A stretch of 54,783 nt of DNA, from assembly GCA_016218705.1 (NCBI GenBank), contig JACRDC010000029.1:1-54783 (forward strand), given 5' to 3'. The notes under the pieces were generated by a model. It searched no databases. It was not told the origin of the DNA and saw only the letters and a list, made by a program, of their open reading frames with translations. Below, in pieces: positions 33,313-41,295 of this stretch. The position numbers and the translations under genes are program-made. Position 1 is the stretch's first letter. The number at the start of each line of letters is the position of its first letter. The DNA is from Desulfarculus sp. (GTDB taxonomy: Bacteria; Desulfobacterota; Desulfarculia; Desulfarculales; Desulfarculaceae).

Positions 33313-34860
33313 TTGACCCTGCTGGATCTTACCAGAGAGCTTTTCACCTACCTGGTAGTGTTTCGTCAGCGGGCGGTGTCGGCCGCGCCCCCCAGCCTGG
33401 AGACGGTCAACGAGGAACTGGAGGCCATCTTTTTGGCCATGGAGGAGCAGGCCCGCGAGCACCCCCTGCTGGGCAAACCCTATCAGCAGGTGCGCTACGG
33501 GCTCGCGGTGCTCTGTGACGAGGTGCTGCTGACCTCGGCCTGGCCGCCGGCCCTGGACTGGGCCTTGGAGCCCCTGGAGCAGCGGCTCTACGGCAGCCGC
33601 CATGGAGGCACGCGCTTCTTTCAGTTGCTGGAGGAGCAGGCGGACGCCCCCCGCGACGTGCTGGCCATCTACTACCTGTGCCTGGGTCTGGGCTTCTGTG
33701 GCTGCCACGCCCCCGACGACCCTCGCCTGGACCAGATCAAGGCCGGCCTGCTGGCGCGCCTGCGCGCCCCCCTCAAGCCAACGCCAGAGCCCGTTGCCCC
33801 GCCGCCTCGCAAGCCCCTGGCGGCGGCCCCGGTGCCCGCCGCTGGGTCCGCGCCCCAGCCCGGACCTCTGCCCGAACCGGCGGCGCCGCCGCCGGTGCCA
33901 GCGCCGGCGCCCCAGGCCGAGCCAGCGCAGGTGCTGACGCCGCCAGGGGGTTCACCCGTGGCCCCGGCGCCCGAACCCCCGCCGCCGGCGTCCACCCAGG
34001 AACCCCCGGTTTCCACGAAACCCCCAGCGCGGCCCCCTATGCGCCCCGCCCCAGCGCCCCACCGGGCCGGGTGGAGTCGGCGGGCGGCGGCCCTGGCCCT
34101 GGGCGGCTTGGGCCTGGCCGGGGTGGTCTTGGGGCTGGCCCTGGGGACGTGGCGGGAAGTCCCGCCGCCGGGCACCGCCACCACGCGGCCATTGATTGAA
34201 ACAGCCAAGGCGACGGCGTCCGCGCCGAGGGTAGCCGTAGACCAGCCGGCACCAGCCCTGTCTCCTCCGCCACCCGCGGAGCCGGCCAAGACCCCCGAGC
34301 CCGGGCCACCCGCGCCAGTGGTGGAGACAACCCAGGCCCCCGAGCCAGCCCCGCCGCCGGCGTTGGAGCCGGCCAAACCCCCAGAGCCCACCACACCCGC
34401 GCCAGTGGTGGAGACAGCCAAGGCCCCCGGGCCAGCCGCCCCACCCCCGCCCGTGGAGGCACCCCAGGTTCCCGCGCCCGCGCCCGCGCCAATGGCGGCT
34501 GAAGCGCCCAAGCCAGCCGAGTCCCCGCCTCCCCCGCCGCCGCCAGCGCCGGCCCCCCCCCAGGCCGAGCCCGGGGCCTATATCCTGCACGCCGGTCTCT
34601 ACGTGGGGCCGATACAGTCGGGCCGCCTGGCCCAACGCCTTTCAAGCGCCGGCCTGCCCGCCTTTGTGCGCCAGGAGGTGCGCGGCGAGGGCAAGGTGCG
34701 CTACCTGGTGCTGGTGGGGCCGTATAAGGAAGAAGTCCAGGCCCAGCAGGCCTTGGAGAACATCGAGCGCCGTTTCGGCATCAAGCCCTTTTTCCTGGAG
34801 CCGCCGCCAACGCCAGCGGTTCCCTTGCGCGAACCGTCTGGCCCCAACGGGAGCCGGTAG
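33313..34860 (+). CDS. DotU/TssL-like protein fused to Pro-rich linker, one membrane helix and SPOR domain
   Basis: A 515-residue protein with an odd layout. Residues 1 to about 155 resemble the cytoplasmic domain of DotU/TssL from type IV/VI secretion: ELFTYLVVFRQR, VRYGLAVLCDEVLLTS, RFFQLLEEQ and IYYLCLGLGFCG. A Pro/Ala-rich stretch follows, then a single membrane helix at about 260-280, a second Pro/Ala-rich periplasmic region with repeats, and a C-terminal SPOR-like domain (YILHAGLYVGPIQS ... VRYLVLVGPYKEE), which in other proteins binds denuded peptidoglycan. The start is TTG at 33313, after AGAGGT. No other secretion genes are nearby, so a cell-envelope anchoring role is more likely than secretion, but the function is unknown. 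Confidence 0.75.
   Translation: MTLLDLTRELFTYLVVFRQRAVSAAPPSLETVNEELEAIFLAMEEQAREHPLLGKPYQQVRYGLAVLCDEVLLTSAWPPALDWALEPLEQRLYGSRHGGTRFFQLLEEQADAPRDVLAIYYLCLGLGFCGCHAPDDPRLDQIKAGLLARLRAPLKPTPEPVAPPPRKPLAAAPVPAAGSAPQPGPLPEPAAPPPVPAPAPQAEPAQVLTPPGGSPVAPAPEPPPPASTQEPPVSTKPPARPPMRPAPAPHRAGWSRRAAALALGGLGLAGVVLGLALGTWREVPPPGTATTRPLIETAKATASAPRVAVDQPAPALSPPPPAEPAKTPEPGPPAPVVETTQAPEPAPPPALEPAKPPEPTTPAPVVETAKAPGPAAPPPPVEAPQVPAPAPAPMAAEAPKPAESPPPPPPPAPAPPQAEPGAYILHAGLYVGPIQSGRLAQRLSSAGLPAFVRQEVRGEGKVRYLVLVGPYKEEVQAQQALENIERRFGIKPFFLEPPPTPAVPLREPSGPNGSR
34307..34416 (+). repeat. Direct repeat in the Pro-rich coding region
   Basis: A 23-base sequence beginning CACCCGCGCCAGTGG occurs identically at 34307-34329 and 34394-34416, with a period of 87 bases (29 codons). 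It encodes PAPVVET units within the periplasmic linker. Internal duplication probably lengthened the linker, and copy number could vary between strains. Confidence 0.75.
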
Positions 34861-34939
34861 GCCCGGCTGGGATGACAACCTCGCCCGGCCCGTCATCGGC
34901 GCCGGGGCACCCGGCCCCGCCGCCCCAAGGATGAAAAGC

Positions 34940-36067
34940 ATGCCCCCCACGCCCGACGTATTGGAGATGACCAGGCAGCTCATAGGCCTGGACAGCGCCA
35001 ACCCCCCTGGCCAAGAGGAGGCCTGCGCCCTGTACCTGGGCGGCCTGCTGGAGGGGGCCGGCTTCAAGGTCGAGCGCCTGCCCCTAGCCCCGGGCCGTCC
35101 CAACCTGCTGGCCCGCCTGCCCGGGGAAGGCTCGCGATTGCCCTTGTGCCTGTGCGGCCACCTGGACACGGTCCCCCTGGGCGCCGCCCCCTGGAGCCAT
35201 GATCCCTTGGCCGCCGAGGTGATCGAAGGCCGTATATATGGCCGAGGCGCCAGCGATATGAAGAGCGGCCTGGCCGCCCTGGTGGCGGCGGCTATGCGTC
35301 TGGCCAAGCTGCCGGCCGGGCGCGGCGGCTTGCTGGTGCTGCTCACCTCCGACGAGGAGAACGGCTGCGGCGGCTCCCTGCTACTGGCCAGCCGGCCCGA
35401 GGTCCTGGGCCGGGTGGGGGCCTTGGTGGTGGCCGAGCCCACCGCCAATCAGCCCTGGCTGGGGCACAAGGGCGCCCTGTGGCTTCAGGCGGTCTTCAGC
35501 GGCAAGGCCGCCCACGGCTCCATGCCTGAAGAGGGCGACAACGCCATCCTCAAGGCCGCCCAGGCCGTGAACCGCCTGGCCGCCTGGCGGCCGGGGCTGG
35601 AGCATGCCCAACTGGGCCGCCCCACCCTCAACCTGGGCACCATCAGCGGCGGCACACGCATCAACATGGTGCCCGACCGGGCCAGCCTGGGCCTGGACCT
35701 GCGTACCCTGCCCGGCCAGGACCACCGCCAATTGCAGGCCCAGATGGCCGGGCTCCTAGGGCCGGAGGCGTCCATCGCGGTGCTCTCGGACATGCCGCCC
35801 TTGTGGACCCAGCCCGGCCACCCCTGGGTGCAAGAGGTCTTTGGCATCGTGGAAGAGATTGGCGGCCAGCGGCCCCTGCCCCAGGGCGGCCGTTACTTTA
35901 CCGACGGCGGGGCGCTGCAAAAGGCCTGGGGCGGCGTGCCCACCCTGATCCTGGGGCCGGGCGAACCCACTCAGGCCCACCAGACCGACGAGTGGTGCCT
36001 GGTGGAGAACATCATCCAGGCCGAGGAGATATTCTTCCAGATCGCCCGGCGCTGGTGCGGGATATAA
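34940..36067 (+). CDS. M20-family metallopeptidase / deacylase (ArgE/DapE type)
   Basis: A 375-residue zinc-dependent amidohydrolase. Motifs: CGHLDTVPLG (first metal His and catalytic Asp), YGRGASDMKSG (bridging Asp), LTSDEENGCGG (catalytic Glu and metal Glu), VVAEPT, and GPGEPTQAHQTDEW (last metal His). It resembles acetylornithine deacetylase/succinyl-diaminopimelate desuccinylase, but the substrate cannot be assigned. I chose ATG 34940, eight bases after AAGGA; ATG 34931 sits directly on that site. It follows the DotU-SPOR gene by about 80 bases and converges with the MFS gene. Confidence 0.88.
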   Translation: MPPTPDVLEMTRQLIGLDSANPPGQEEACALYLGGLLEGAGFKVERLPLAPGRPNLLARLPGEGSRLPLCLCGHLDTVPLGAAPWSHDPLAAEVIEGRIYGRGASDMKSGLAALVAAAMRLAKLPAGRGGLLVLLTSDEENGCGGSLLLASRPEVLGRVGALVVAEPTANQPWLGHKGALWLQAVFSGKAAHGSMPEEGDNAILKAAQAVNRLAAWRPGLEHAQLGRPTLNLGTISGGTRINMVPDRASLGLDLRTLPGQDHRQLQAQMAGLLGPEASIAVLSDMPPLWTQPGHPWVQEVFGIVEEIGGQRPLPQGGRYFTDGGALQKAWGGVPTLILGPGEPTQAHQTDEWCLVENIIQAEEIFFQIARRWCGI

Positions 36068-36087
36068 ACCGCCCTGGGGTACAAGCC

Positions 36088-37287
36088 CTACTGGTGGGGG
36101 GAGACCAGCTCCAACCGCCGCAGGAACAGCGGCCCCAGCAGCATGCAGGCCCCGGCCAGGGCGATGCCCCAGCCGAAGGAGAGCCGCTCGCCCAAAAAGC
36201 CGATCAGGGCCGGCAGGGCGCCACCGCCCAGCAGGAAGGATAGGGGCACCGTCAGGGACACGGCGTTGGCCCGCGCCGCCGGCGGCCCGCCCAGGCGGCC
36301 CAGGGCCGCGAAGCCCGGCGGGAAGAAGCACACCGCCAGCATGGGCTGCAAGAAGAGCATCGCCACCAGCCAGCCCCCCTGGGCCAGGCCCAGGCCCAGG
36401 GTGAGGACCCCGCACAGGCCCAGCACCCAGGCCATGGCCGTGCGCGGCCCCAGGCGGTCGCTGGCCCAGCCAGCCAAAAAGGCCATGGCCACGCCGCTCA
36501 GGCGCGAAGCCGACACCAGTAGATCGGCCTTGTGGGGGCTGTAGCCATGCTGACTGACCAGGTATAGGGGCAGCATGTTGTAGATACCCAGGCTGGCCCC
36601 CAGGCCCAGGCTGAAGCAGAGCATCATGATCCAGAACCCCGGCAGCCCCAAGATGGCGCGCAGGCTTTTCAGGTCCGGTGCCTGGCCGGCCATCCCGCCG
36701 CCCCTGCCCCAACGCCAGAAGCTTAAGCCCCCGGCCAAGCTGGCCAGGCCCAGACCGGCGATCACCCCCCGCCAGGACATGACCTCCAACAGCCCCATGG
36801 CCAACAGGGGCGCCAGCACGAAGCCCAGGTTGGGGGCCAACTCGTGCACGGCCACGGCCCGGCCCCAGTGGTCGGGACGCACCAAGGAGGTCAGCGTGGC
36901 CAGACCCGAGGGCAGATACAGTCCGGCGGCCATCCCCACCACCAACAGGCCGGCGCCCAGGCCCCCCAGGCCGCCGGCCAGGGACAGGGCCAACAGCGCC
37001 CCGGCCATGCCCAGGGCCGAGAGGATGATGTTGCCCCGGTGGGTCAGGCGGGCGGCCACCAGGCCCGAGCCCAGGATGGAGATGAAGTAGCCCAGGCTCA
37101 ACAGCAGGAACAGCGAGCCGGCCTGGGCGTGGCTCAGGTTAAGGGACTGCTCCACCCGGGGCATGAGCGGGGCCATCATCACCCGCGAGCAGAAGTTGAG
37201 GAAAAAAATGGCCGTGAGCAGCAGAAGCGCCCCGGGCATCCAGGTGTGGCTGGGGGGCGCGGTCGGGGCCGGTCTGCTCTGGCGCAA
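36088..37287 (-). CDS. Major facilitator superfamily transporter
   Basis: About 399 residues with twelve predicted membrane helices. The family loop motif between helices 2 and 3 is weakly present (GLVAARLTHRGN), and GWASDRLGPRTAMAW is the equivalent in the second half. It moves a small solute across the inner membrane; the substrate is unknown. The start is uncertain: TTG at 37287 has a good GGAAGAAAGG upstream and adds 16 residues before the ATG at 37239, which has no clear ribosome site. It is divergent from the sigma-54 activator gene. Confidence 0.85.
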   Translation of the reverse strand: MRQSRPAPTAPPSHTWMPGALLLLTAIFFLNFCSRVMMAPLMPRVEQSLNLSHAQAGSLFLLLSLGYFISILGSGLVAARLTHRGNIILSALGMAGALLALSLAGGLGGLGAGLLVVGMAAGLYLPSGLATLTSLVRPDHWGRAVAVHELAPNLGFVLAPLLAMGLLEVMSWRGVIAGLGLASLAGGLSFWRWGRGGGMAGQAPDLKSLRAILGLPGFWIMMLCFSLGLGASLGIYNMLPLYLVSQHGYSPHKADLLVSASRLSGVAMAFLAGWASDRLGPRTAMAWVLGLCGVLTLGLGLAQGGWLVAMLFLQPMLAVCFFPPGFAALGRLGGPPAARANAVSLTVPLSFLLGGGALPALIGFLGERLSFGWGIALAGACMLLGPLFLRRLELVSPHQ

Positions 37288-37470
37288 GGGTGGCCTTTCT
37301 TCCGTCGCCCCGGCGGGCGGCCTAGAGGTTAGCCGGCGGCATCGAGTTGGGGGCTGGGCCGCGGGCCACCCGGTCATTGGGGCACTCTGCTTCGGCGGCC
37401 AGGTGATATAATAAGGCCCGGCGGCCGCACGCGCCAGTGCTGGCCGGTTGTTTGTCGGCAGGAGCGCCCC

Positions 37471-38877
37471 ATGAACCGCATCTTGATCGTGGCCCGCGAG
37501 CCGGAGGTGGTGGAGGCCGTGCGCCAGAGCTTCGGCGACCCCTACAGCCTGGAGGTGGCCAAGAGCCCCGACGGCCTGTGGAGCCTGGGCCGCCACCGCC
37601 GCTTCGATTATCTCTTCGTGGACCTGCGCCTGTTGGGCGCCGGCGCCCTGGTGGACGGCCGCCCGGACTTCGGCCCGGCCCTGCAAACCCTGCGCGACAA
37701 CTTCCCCGGGGCCCACGTGGTGGTGATGTCGCCCCAGGAGATGATTCGCGAGGTGGTCAGCGCCGTGCGCTTTGGGGCCAGTGACTATCTGACCTACCCC
37801 ATAGACCCCAGCGAGGTGCACCACGTCAAGGAGAGCATAGACCAGTCCCTGCGCATGCAGTCGGAGTTGCAGTACCTGCGCGACACCTTCTGGCAGGAGG
37901 ACTCCCTGGAGCTGGTGCGCACCAACAGCCCCCTGATGCGCAAGGTCTTCGAGAAGGTGCGCTCCGTGGCCCCCACGCGCTCCACTGTGCTGTTGGTGGG
38001 CGAGACCGGCACCGGCAAGGGCGTGTTGGCTAAGCTGATCCACCGCCACTCCAACCGCAAGTCGCGGCCCTTTGTCAGCGTGCACTGCGGGGCCATCCCC
38101 GACACCCTGCTGGAAAGCGAGCTCTTCGGCCACGAGAAGGGGGCCTTCACCGGCGCCGTGCGGCGCAAGCTGGGCAAGTTCGAGATCGCCGACGGCGGCA
38201 CCATTTTTTTGGACGAGGTGGGCACCATCACCGGGCCGGCCCAGATCAAGATGCTGCAGGTCTTGCAGGACCGCCTGATGCAGCGGGTGGGCGGCGAAAA
38301 AAGCATGGAGGTGGACGTGCGCATCATCGCCGCCACCAACTCCGACCTCATGCGCATGGTCAAGGAGAGCCGCTTTCGTCAGGACCTCTACTACCGTCTC
38401 AACGTCTTTCCCATCGAGATACCGGCCCTGCGCGAGCGGGCGGAGGACATCGAGCTGTTCGCCGAGCTTTTCCTGGAACGCATGAACAAGGCCTACGGCA
38501 AGAACATCCGTAACGTGCACCCCGACGTGCTGGAGGCCTTTGAGCAGTACTCCTGGCCGGGCAACATCCGCGAGATGGAGAACCTCATCGAGCGGGCCTA
38601 CATCCTGGAAGCCAGCCCCATGCTCACCCCCGAGGGATTCCCCAGCGACCTGTTCTCCTTCGACGGCCGGGGGGAGCGCCGCGCCCCGGATTTGCGCCTG
38701 TCGCTGGCCGAGGCCCGCCGCCGGGCCGTGGAGCGCACCGAACGCGAGTACCTGCGCGAGCTGTTGGCCAGCAACAAGGGGCGCATCAACCTGAGCGCCC
38801 AGGGCGCGGGCATCACCACCCGCCAGCTCCACAAGCTGATGACCCGCTACCGCCTCAACAAGCAGGACTTCAAGTAA
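37471..38877 (+). CDS. NtrC-type sigma-54 activator with degenerate receiver
   Basis: A 468-residue enhancer-binding protein. The N-terminal receiver-like domain has an Asp in FVDLRL but lacks the acidic pair (VAREPE instead of VDDE) and the conserved Lys (YLTYPID instead of K-P), so normal phosphorylation is doubtful. The AAA+ domain is complete: Walker A GETGTGKG, GAFTGA loop, Walker B TIFLDEVG, and arginine finger region [14 protein letters not shown] Fis-type helix-turn-helix ends the protein (ITTRQLHKLMTRYRL). It should therefore open sigma-54 promoters. A GAF protein follows in the same direction and might be part of the same signalling unit. Confidence 0.9.
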   Translation: MNRILIVAREPEVVEAVRQSFGDPYSLEVAKSPDGLWSLGRHRRFDYLFVDLRLLGAGALVDGRPDFGPALQTLRDNFPGAHVVVMSPQEMIREVVSAVRFGASDYLTYPIDPSEVHHVKESIDQSLRMQSELQYLRDTFWQEDSLELVRTNSPLMRKVFEKVRSVAPTRSTVLLVGETGTGKGVLAKLIHRHSNRKSRPFVSVHCGAIPDTLLESELFGHEKGAFTGAVRRKLGKFEIADGGTIFLDEVGTITGPAQIKMLQVLQDRLMQRVGGEKSMEVDVRIIAATNSDLMRMVKESRFRQDLYYRLNVFPIEIPALRERAEDIELFAELFLERMNKAYGKNIRNVHPDVLEAFEQYSWPGNIREMENLIERAYILEASPMLTPEGFPSDLFSFDGRGERRAPDLRLSLAEARRRAVERTEREYLRELLASNKGRINLSAQGAGITTRQLHKLMTRYRLNKQDFK

Positions 38878-38995
38878 ATCACGCTTTCCTTCCGGGGCTT
38901 GTTCCTGCCACAATACTAAACAAGCTGTCTCAAGCAGCAGTCGGTACCCCACGGAGAGGCCGGCCCTGGCCGTGGCCGGAATGAGGGATGGTGAC

Positions 38996-39559
38996 ATGCA
39001 AGCCAAGGACAAAGAGTACTTCAAGGCCCTGTACGAGGTGGCCAAGGTTATCAACGCCTCCCTGGACCCCAGCCAGATACTGGAGGAGATCGTCAAGGCC
39101 GTGGCCAAGACCATGAAGACCAAGGCCGCTTCCCTGCGCATATTGGGCGCCCGCCGCCAGCGCCTCTTGCTGGGGGCCTTTTGCGGGCTCTCGGAGGGCT
39201 ACCTGCGCAAGGGACCGGTGAGGGTCAGCGAGAGCGGCATAGACCAGAAGGCCCTCCAGGGCCAGACCGTGTACCTGGCCGACGCCCAGAAGGACCCGGA
39301 CTTCCAGTACAACGAGCGGGCCAAGCAGGAGGGCATCCGCTCGGTGCTGGTGGTGCCGCTCAAGGTGGGCAAGCAGGTCATCGGGGTGCTAAGGGTCTAC
39401 ACCGCCAAAAAGCGCGTCTTCGAGGAGCAGGAGATACTCTTCCTGGAGGCGGTGGCCAACCTGAGCGCCATCGCCCTGGAGAACGCCCGCCTGCACCAGG
39501 CGCTCAAGAAGGATTACGACCTCCTGGTGGCCCACGAATACCGCCTGGACGACAACTAA
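38996..39559 (+). CDS. GAF-domain protein
   Basis: A 187-residue soluble protein that is almost entirely one GAF domain (ILEEIVKAVAKTMKTKAASLRIL ... IRSVLVVPLKVGKQVIGVLRVY ... ILFLEAVANLSAIALENARL). GAF domains bind small ligands or chromophores. No output domain is attached, so it probably signals by contact with a partner, perhaps the degenerate-receiver activator just upstream. ATG at 38996 follows GAGGGATGG; ATG 38981 and GTG 38972 are alternatives. Confidence 0.85.
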   Translation: MQAKDKEYFKALYEVAKVINASLDPSQILEEIVKAVAKTMKTKAASLRILGARRQRLLLGAFCGLSEGYLRKGPVRVSESGIDQKALQGQTVYLADAQKDPDFQYNERAKQEGIRSVLVVPLKVGKQVIGVLRVYTAKKRVFEEQEILFLEAVANLSAIALENARLHQALKKDYDLLVAHEYRLDDN

Positions 39560-39619
39560 AATCCCCAGGTGCCGGCCGCCCCGCCGAGGCAGCGCCCCGG
39601 GGGCCGGCCAGGCTAGGAG

Positions 39620-40642
39620 ATGACCATGGTTCGCATCGGCATTAACGGCTTCGGGCGTATCGGCCGCCAGGTCTTGAAGGCGGTCATGGACAAATACGCG
39701 GGCACCTTGCAGGTGGTGGCGGTCAACGACCTGGGCGACGTGCACACCAACGCCCACCTGTTCAAGTACGACACCAACTATGGCCGCTTCCAGGGCCAGG
39801 TTGAGTGCCGGGAGGACGGGTTCGTCATCAACGGCCAGGCGGTCAAGAGCTACAGCTATCGCGACCCCGCCCAGATACCCTGGGACGACGAGGGCGTGCA
39901 GATCGTGGTGGAGAGCACCGGCTTGTTCACCACCGGCCCCAAGGCGGCGGCCCACCTGGAGGCCGGGGCCAGGAAGGTCATCATCAGCGCCCCGGCCAAG
40001 GAGGTGGACCTGACCGTGGTGCTGGGGGTCAATGACCAGGACTACAGCCACGACAAGCACCATATCGTCAGCAACGCCTCCTGCACCACCAACTGCCTGG
40101 CCCCGCCGGCCGCGGTGATCCACCAGGCCTTTGAGATCGTCAAGGGCATGATGGTCACCGTGCACTCCTACACCAACGACCAACGCATCCTGGACCTACC
40201 TCACAAGGACCTGCGCCGGGCGCGGGCGGCGGCCATGAGCATCATCCCCACCACCACCGGCGCGGCCAAGGCCGTGGGGCTGGTCATCCCCAGCCTCAAG
40301 GGCCGGGTGGACGGCTACGCCCTGAGGGTGCCCACGCCCACGGTCTCGGTGGTGGACCTTACCGCCGTGCTCAAGAAGCCCACCAGCACCGAGGAGGTGC
40401 GGGCCAAGCTCAAGGAGGCGGCCCAGGGCCGGCTCAAGGGCGTCATGGCCTGCGAGGAGGAGCCCCTGGTCTCCATGGACTTCAAGGGCGACTCCCACAG
40501 TTCCATCGTGGACATGGAGTTCACCCAGGTGCAGCATGGCGACCTGCTCAAGCTGGTGACCTGGTACGACAACGAGTGGGGCTACTCCTGCCGGGTGGCG
40601 GACCTGGCCAACCTCATGGCCGGCAAGGGTTGTAGCCTTTAG
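39620..40642 (+). CDS. gap: Glyceraldehyde-3-phosphate dehydrogenase, type I
   Basis: A 340-residue GAPDH. NAD-binding start [18 protein letters not shown], catalytic Cys in [12 protein letters not shown], and C-terminal [15 protein letters not shown] are all typical. It interconverts glyceraldehyde-3-phosphate and 1,3-bisphosphoglycerate in glycolysis and gluconeogenesis. The usual CLAPVAK after the active site reads CLAPPAA, which is unusual. ATG at 39620 follows TAGGAG. A GC hairpin after the stop may terminate the transcript. Confidence 0.97.
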   Translation: MTMVRIGINGFGRIGRQVLKAVMDKYAGTLQVVAVNDLGDVHTNAHLFKYDTNYGRFQGQVECREDGFVINGQAVKSYSYRDPAQIPWDDEGVQIVVESTGLFTTGPKAAAHLEAGARKVIISAPAKEVDLTVVLGVNDQDYSHDKHHIVSNASCTTNCLAPPAAVIHQAFEIVKGMMVTVHSYTNDQRILDLPHKDLRRARAAAMSIIPTTTGAAKAVGLVIPSLKGRVDGYALRVPTPTVSVVDLTAVLKKPTSTEEVRAKLKEAAQGRLKGVMACEEEPLVSMDFKGDSHSSIVDMEFTQVQHGDLLKLVTWYDNEWGYSCRVADLANLMAGKGCSL

Positions 40643-40666
40643 GCGAGGCGCTCGCGCCGGGCTCGC

Positions 40667-40702
40667 GGCGGTGGCCCTGGCGGGGCCGCCGCCGTTTGTC
40701 TT
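40667..40702 (+). terminator. Probable terminator of gap
   Basis: An 11-base-pair stem with one U-G pair, GGCGGTGGCCC (40667-40677) and GGGCCGCCGCC (40683-40693), a 5-base loop, then GTTTGTCTT. It lies 25 bases after the gap stop. The T tract is interrupted, so termination may be partial. Confidence 0.55.
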
Positions 40703-40798
40703 GACCGCCGCCTGTGGTATATAACTCCCGGTGGGCGCAGGTGGGGCGGCGGTCATTTTTCTTGCCGCTGGAATACCCCTGGGCCGCCGGGAGGTGCC

Positions 40799-41080
40799 AT
40801 GCTTCTTAGAATAACGGCCGCTTGTCTCTTGGGCCTGCTGCTTACCGCGGTTCCCCCCGCCCTTGCCGGCGAGGCCCCGGGCACCGTGGAGATCATCGTG
40901 GGCGAGCTGGAGAGCACCCCCCGGGGGCTGGTGCTGCGCGCCCAGGACGGCGAATACCGGGTCAAGGGCCTGGACATGTCCAAGGACGTGGGGCGCCAGG
41001 TGGAGGTGACCGGTGTCATCAGCGAGGAGGACCAGGCCCTGCCCCTGCTCAAGGCCCGGGGCTACAAGGTGTTGCGCTGA
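40799..41080 (+). CDS. Small exported protein, OB-like
   Basis: A 93-residue protein. A signal peptide of about 23 residues is evident (basic start, hydrophobic LLGLLLTAVPPALA, cleavage after ALAG or ALA). The mature part, about 70 residues, has alternating strands (TVEIIVGELEST, GEYRVKGLD, RQVEVTGVISE) and looks like a small OB-fold domain as in many periplasmic proteins of unknown role. ATG at 40799 follows GGGAGGTGCC. The family is not recognised. Confidence 0.75.
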   Translation: MLLRITAACLLGLLLTAVPPALAGEAPGTVEIIVGELESTPRGLVLRAQDGEYRVKGLDMSKDVGRQVEVTGVISEEDQALPLLKARGYKVLR

Positions 41081-41134
41081 GCCCCTGGCCCCGTCCCACA
41101 AATATCCCACCATTAGGTATGAACATGCCTGCAA

Positions 41135-41256
41135 CCTACCAATTTGTAGGCGCGTCCCAGGGGCCGCCGGCAGGCTGTTCACGCCACCCAGTCTATAATT
41201 ACGTATAATCATTAGATTTAGCCGGTGCGGCCCAGTAAGGGTCTGGGGGGACGCAT
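41135..41256. promoter_or_regulatory. Dyads and AT-rich tract upstream of sigma-54 promoter
   Basis: CCTAC (41135-41139) pairs with GTAGG (41146-41150), and CCCAG (41231-41235) with CTGGG (41243-41247). Between them is an AT-rich tract around 41200-41220. They sit 20-135 bases before the sigma-54 promoter, where activator sites and bending sites are expected, but the dyads are short. Confidence 0.3.
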
Positions 41257-41268
41257 CATGGCGTAGGG

Positions 41269-41283
41269 GGCACGGTTTTTGCT
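41269..41283 (+). promoter_or_regulatory. Sigma-54 promoter (-24/-12)
   Basis: GGCACGGTTTTTGCT matches the consensus TGGCACG-N4-TTGCW, with GG at 41269-41270 and GC at 41281-41282 at exact spacing. The predicted start, about 12 bases on, falls next to the ATG at 41296, so the mRNA would be nearly leaderless unless translation begins later (for example GTG 41329). Confidence 0.6.
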
Positions 41284-41295
41284 CCCTCAGGGGCC

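Noticed and set aside
33313-33780. Part of a type VI secretion cluster
   Set aside because: No TssB, TssC, TssM, Hcp-tube or ClpV genes are anywhere in the window. The hcp gene at 43098 is the hybrid cluster protein, not the T6SS tube.
34307-34416. CRISPR-like spaced repeats
   Set aside because: Only two copies, in frame, within a proline-rich coding region; no cas genes nearby.
37288-39141. Upstream extension of the MFS transporter frame over the sigma-54 activator gene
   Set aside because: The sequence before about 37287 is shadow-like and antisense to a clear NtrC-type gene. A good ribosome site marks the real start.
41221-41290. Cyclic-di-GMP (GEMM) riboswitch suggested by GGGACGCA-like sequence
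   Set aside because: The conserved second stem and A-rich junctions are absent. The GGCACG...TTGCT part is better explained as a sigma-54 promoter.
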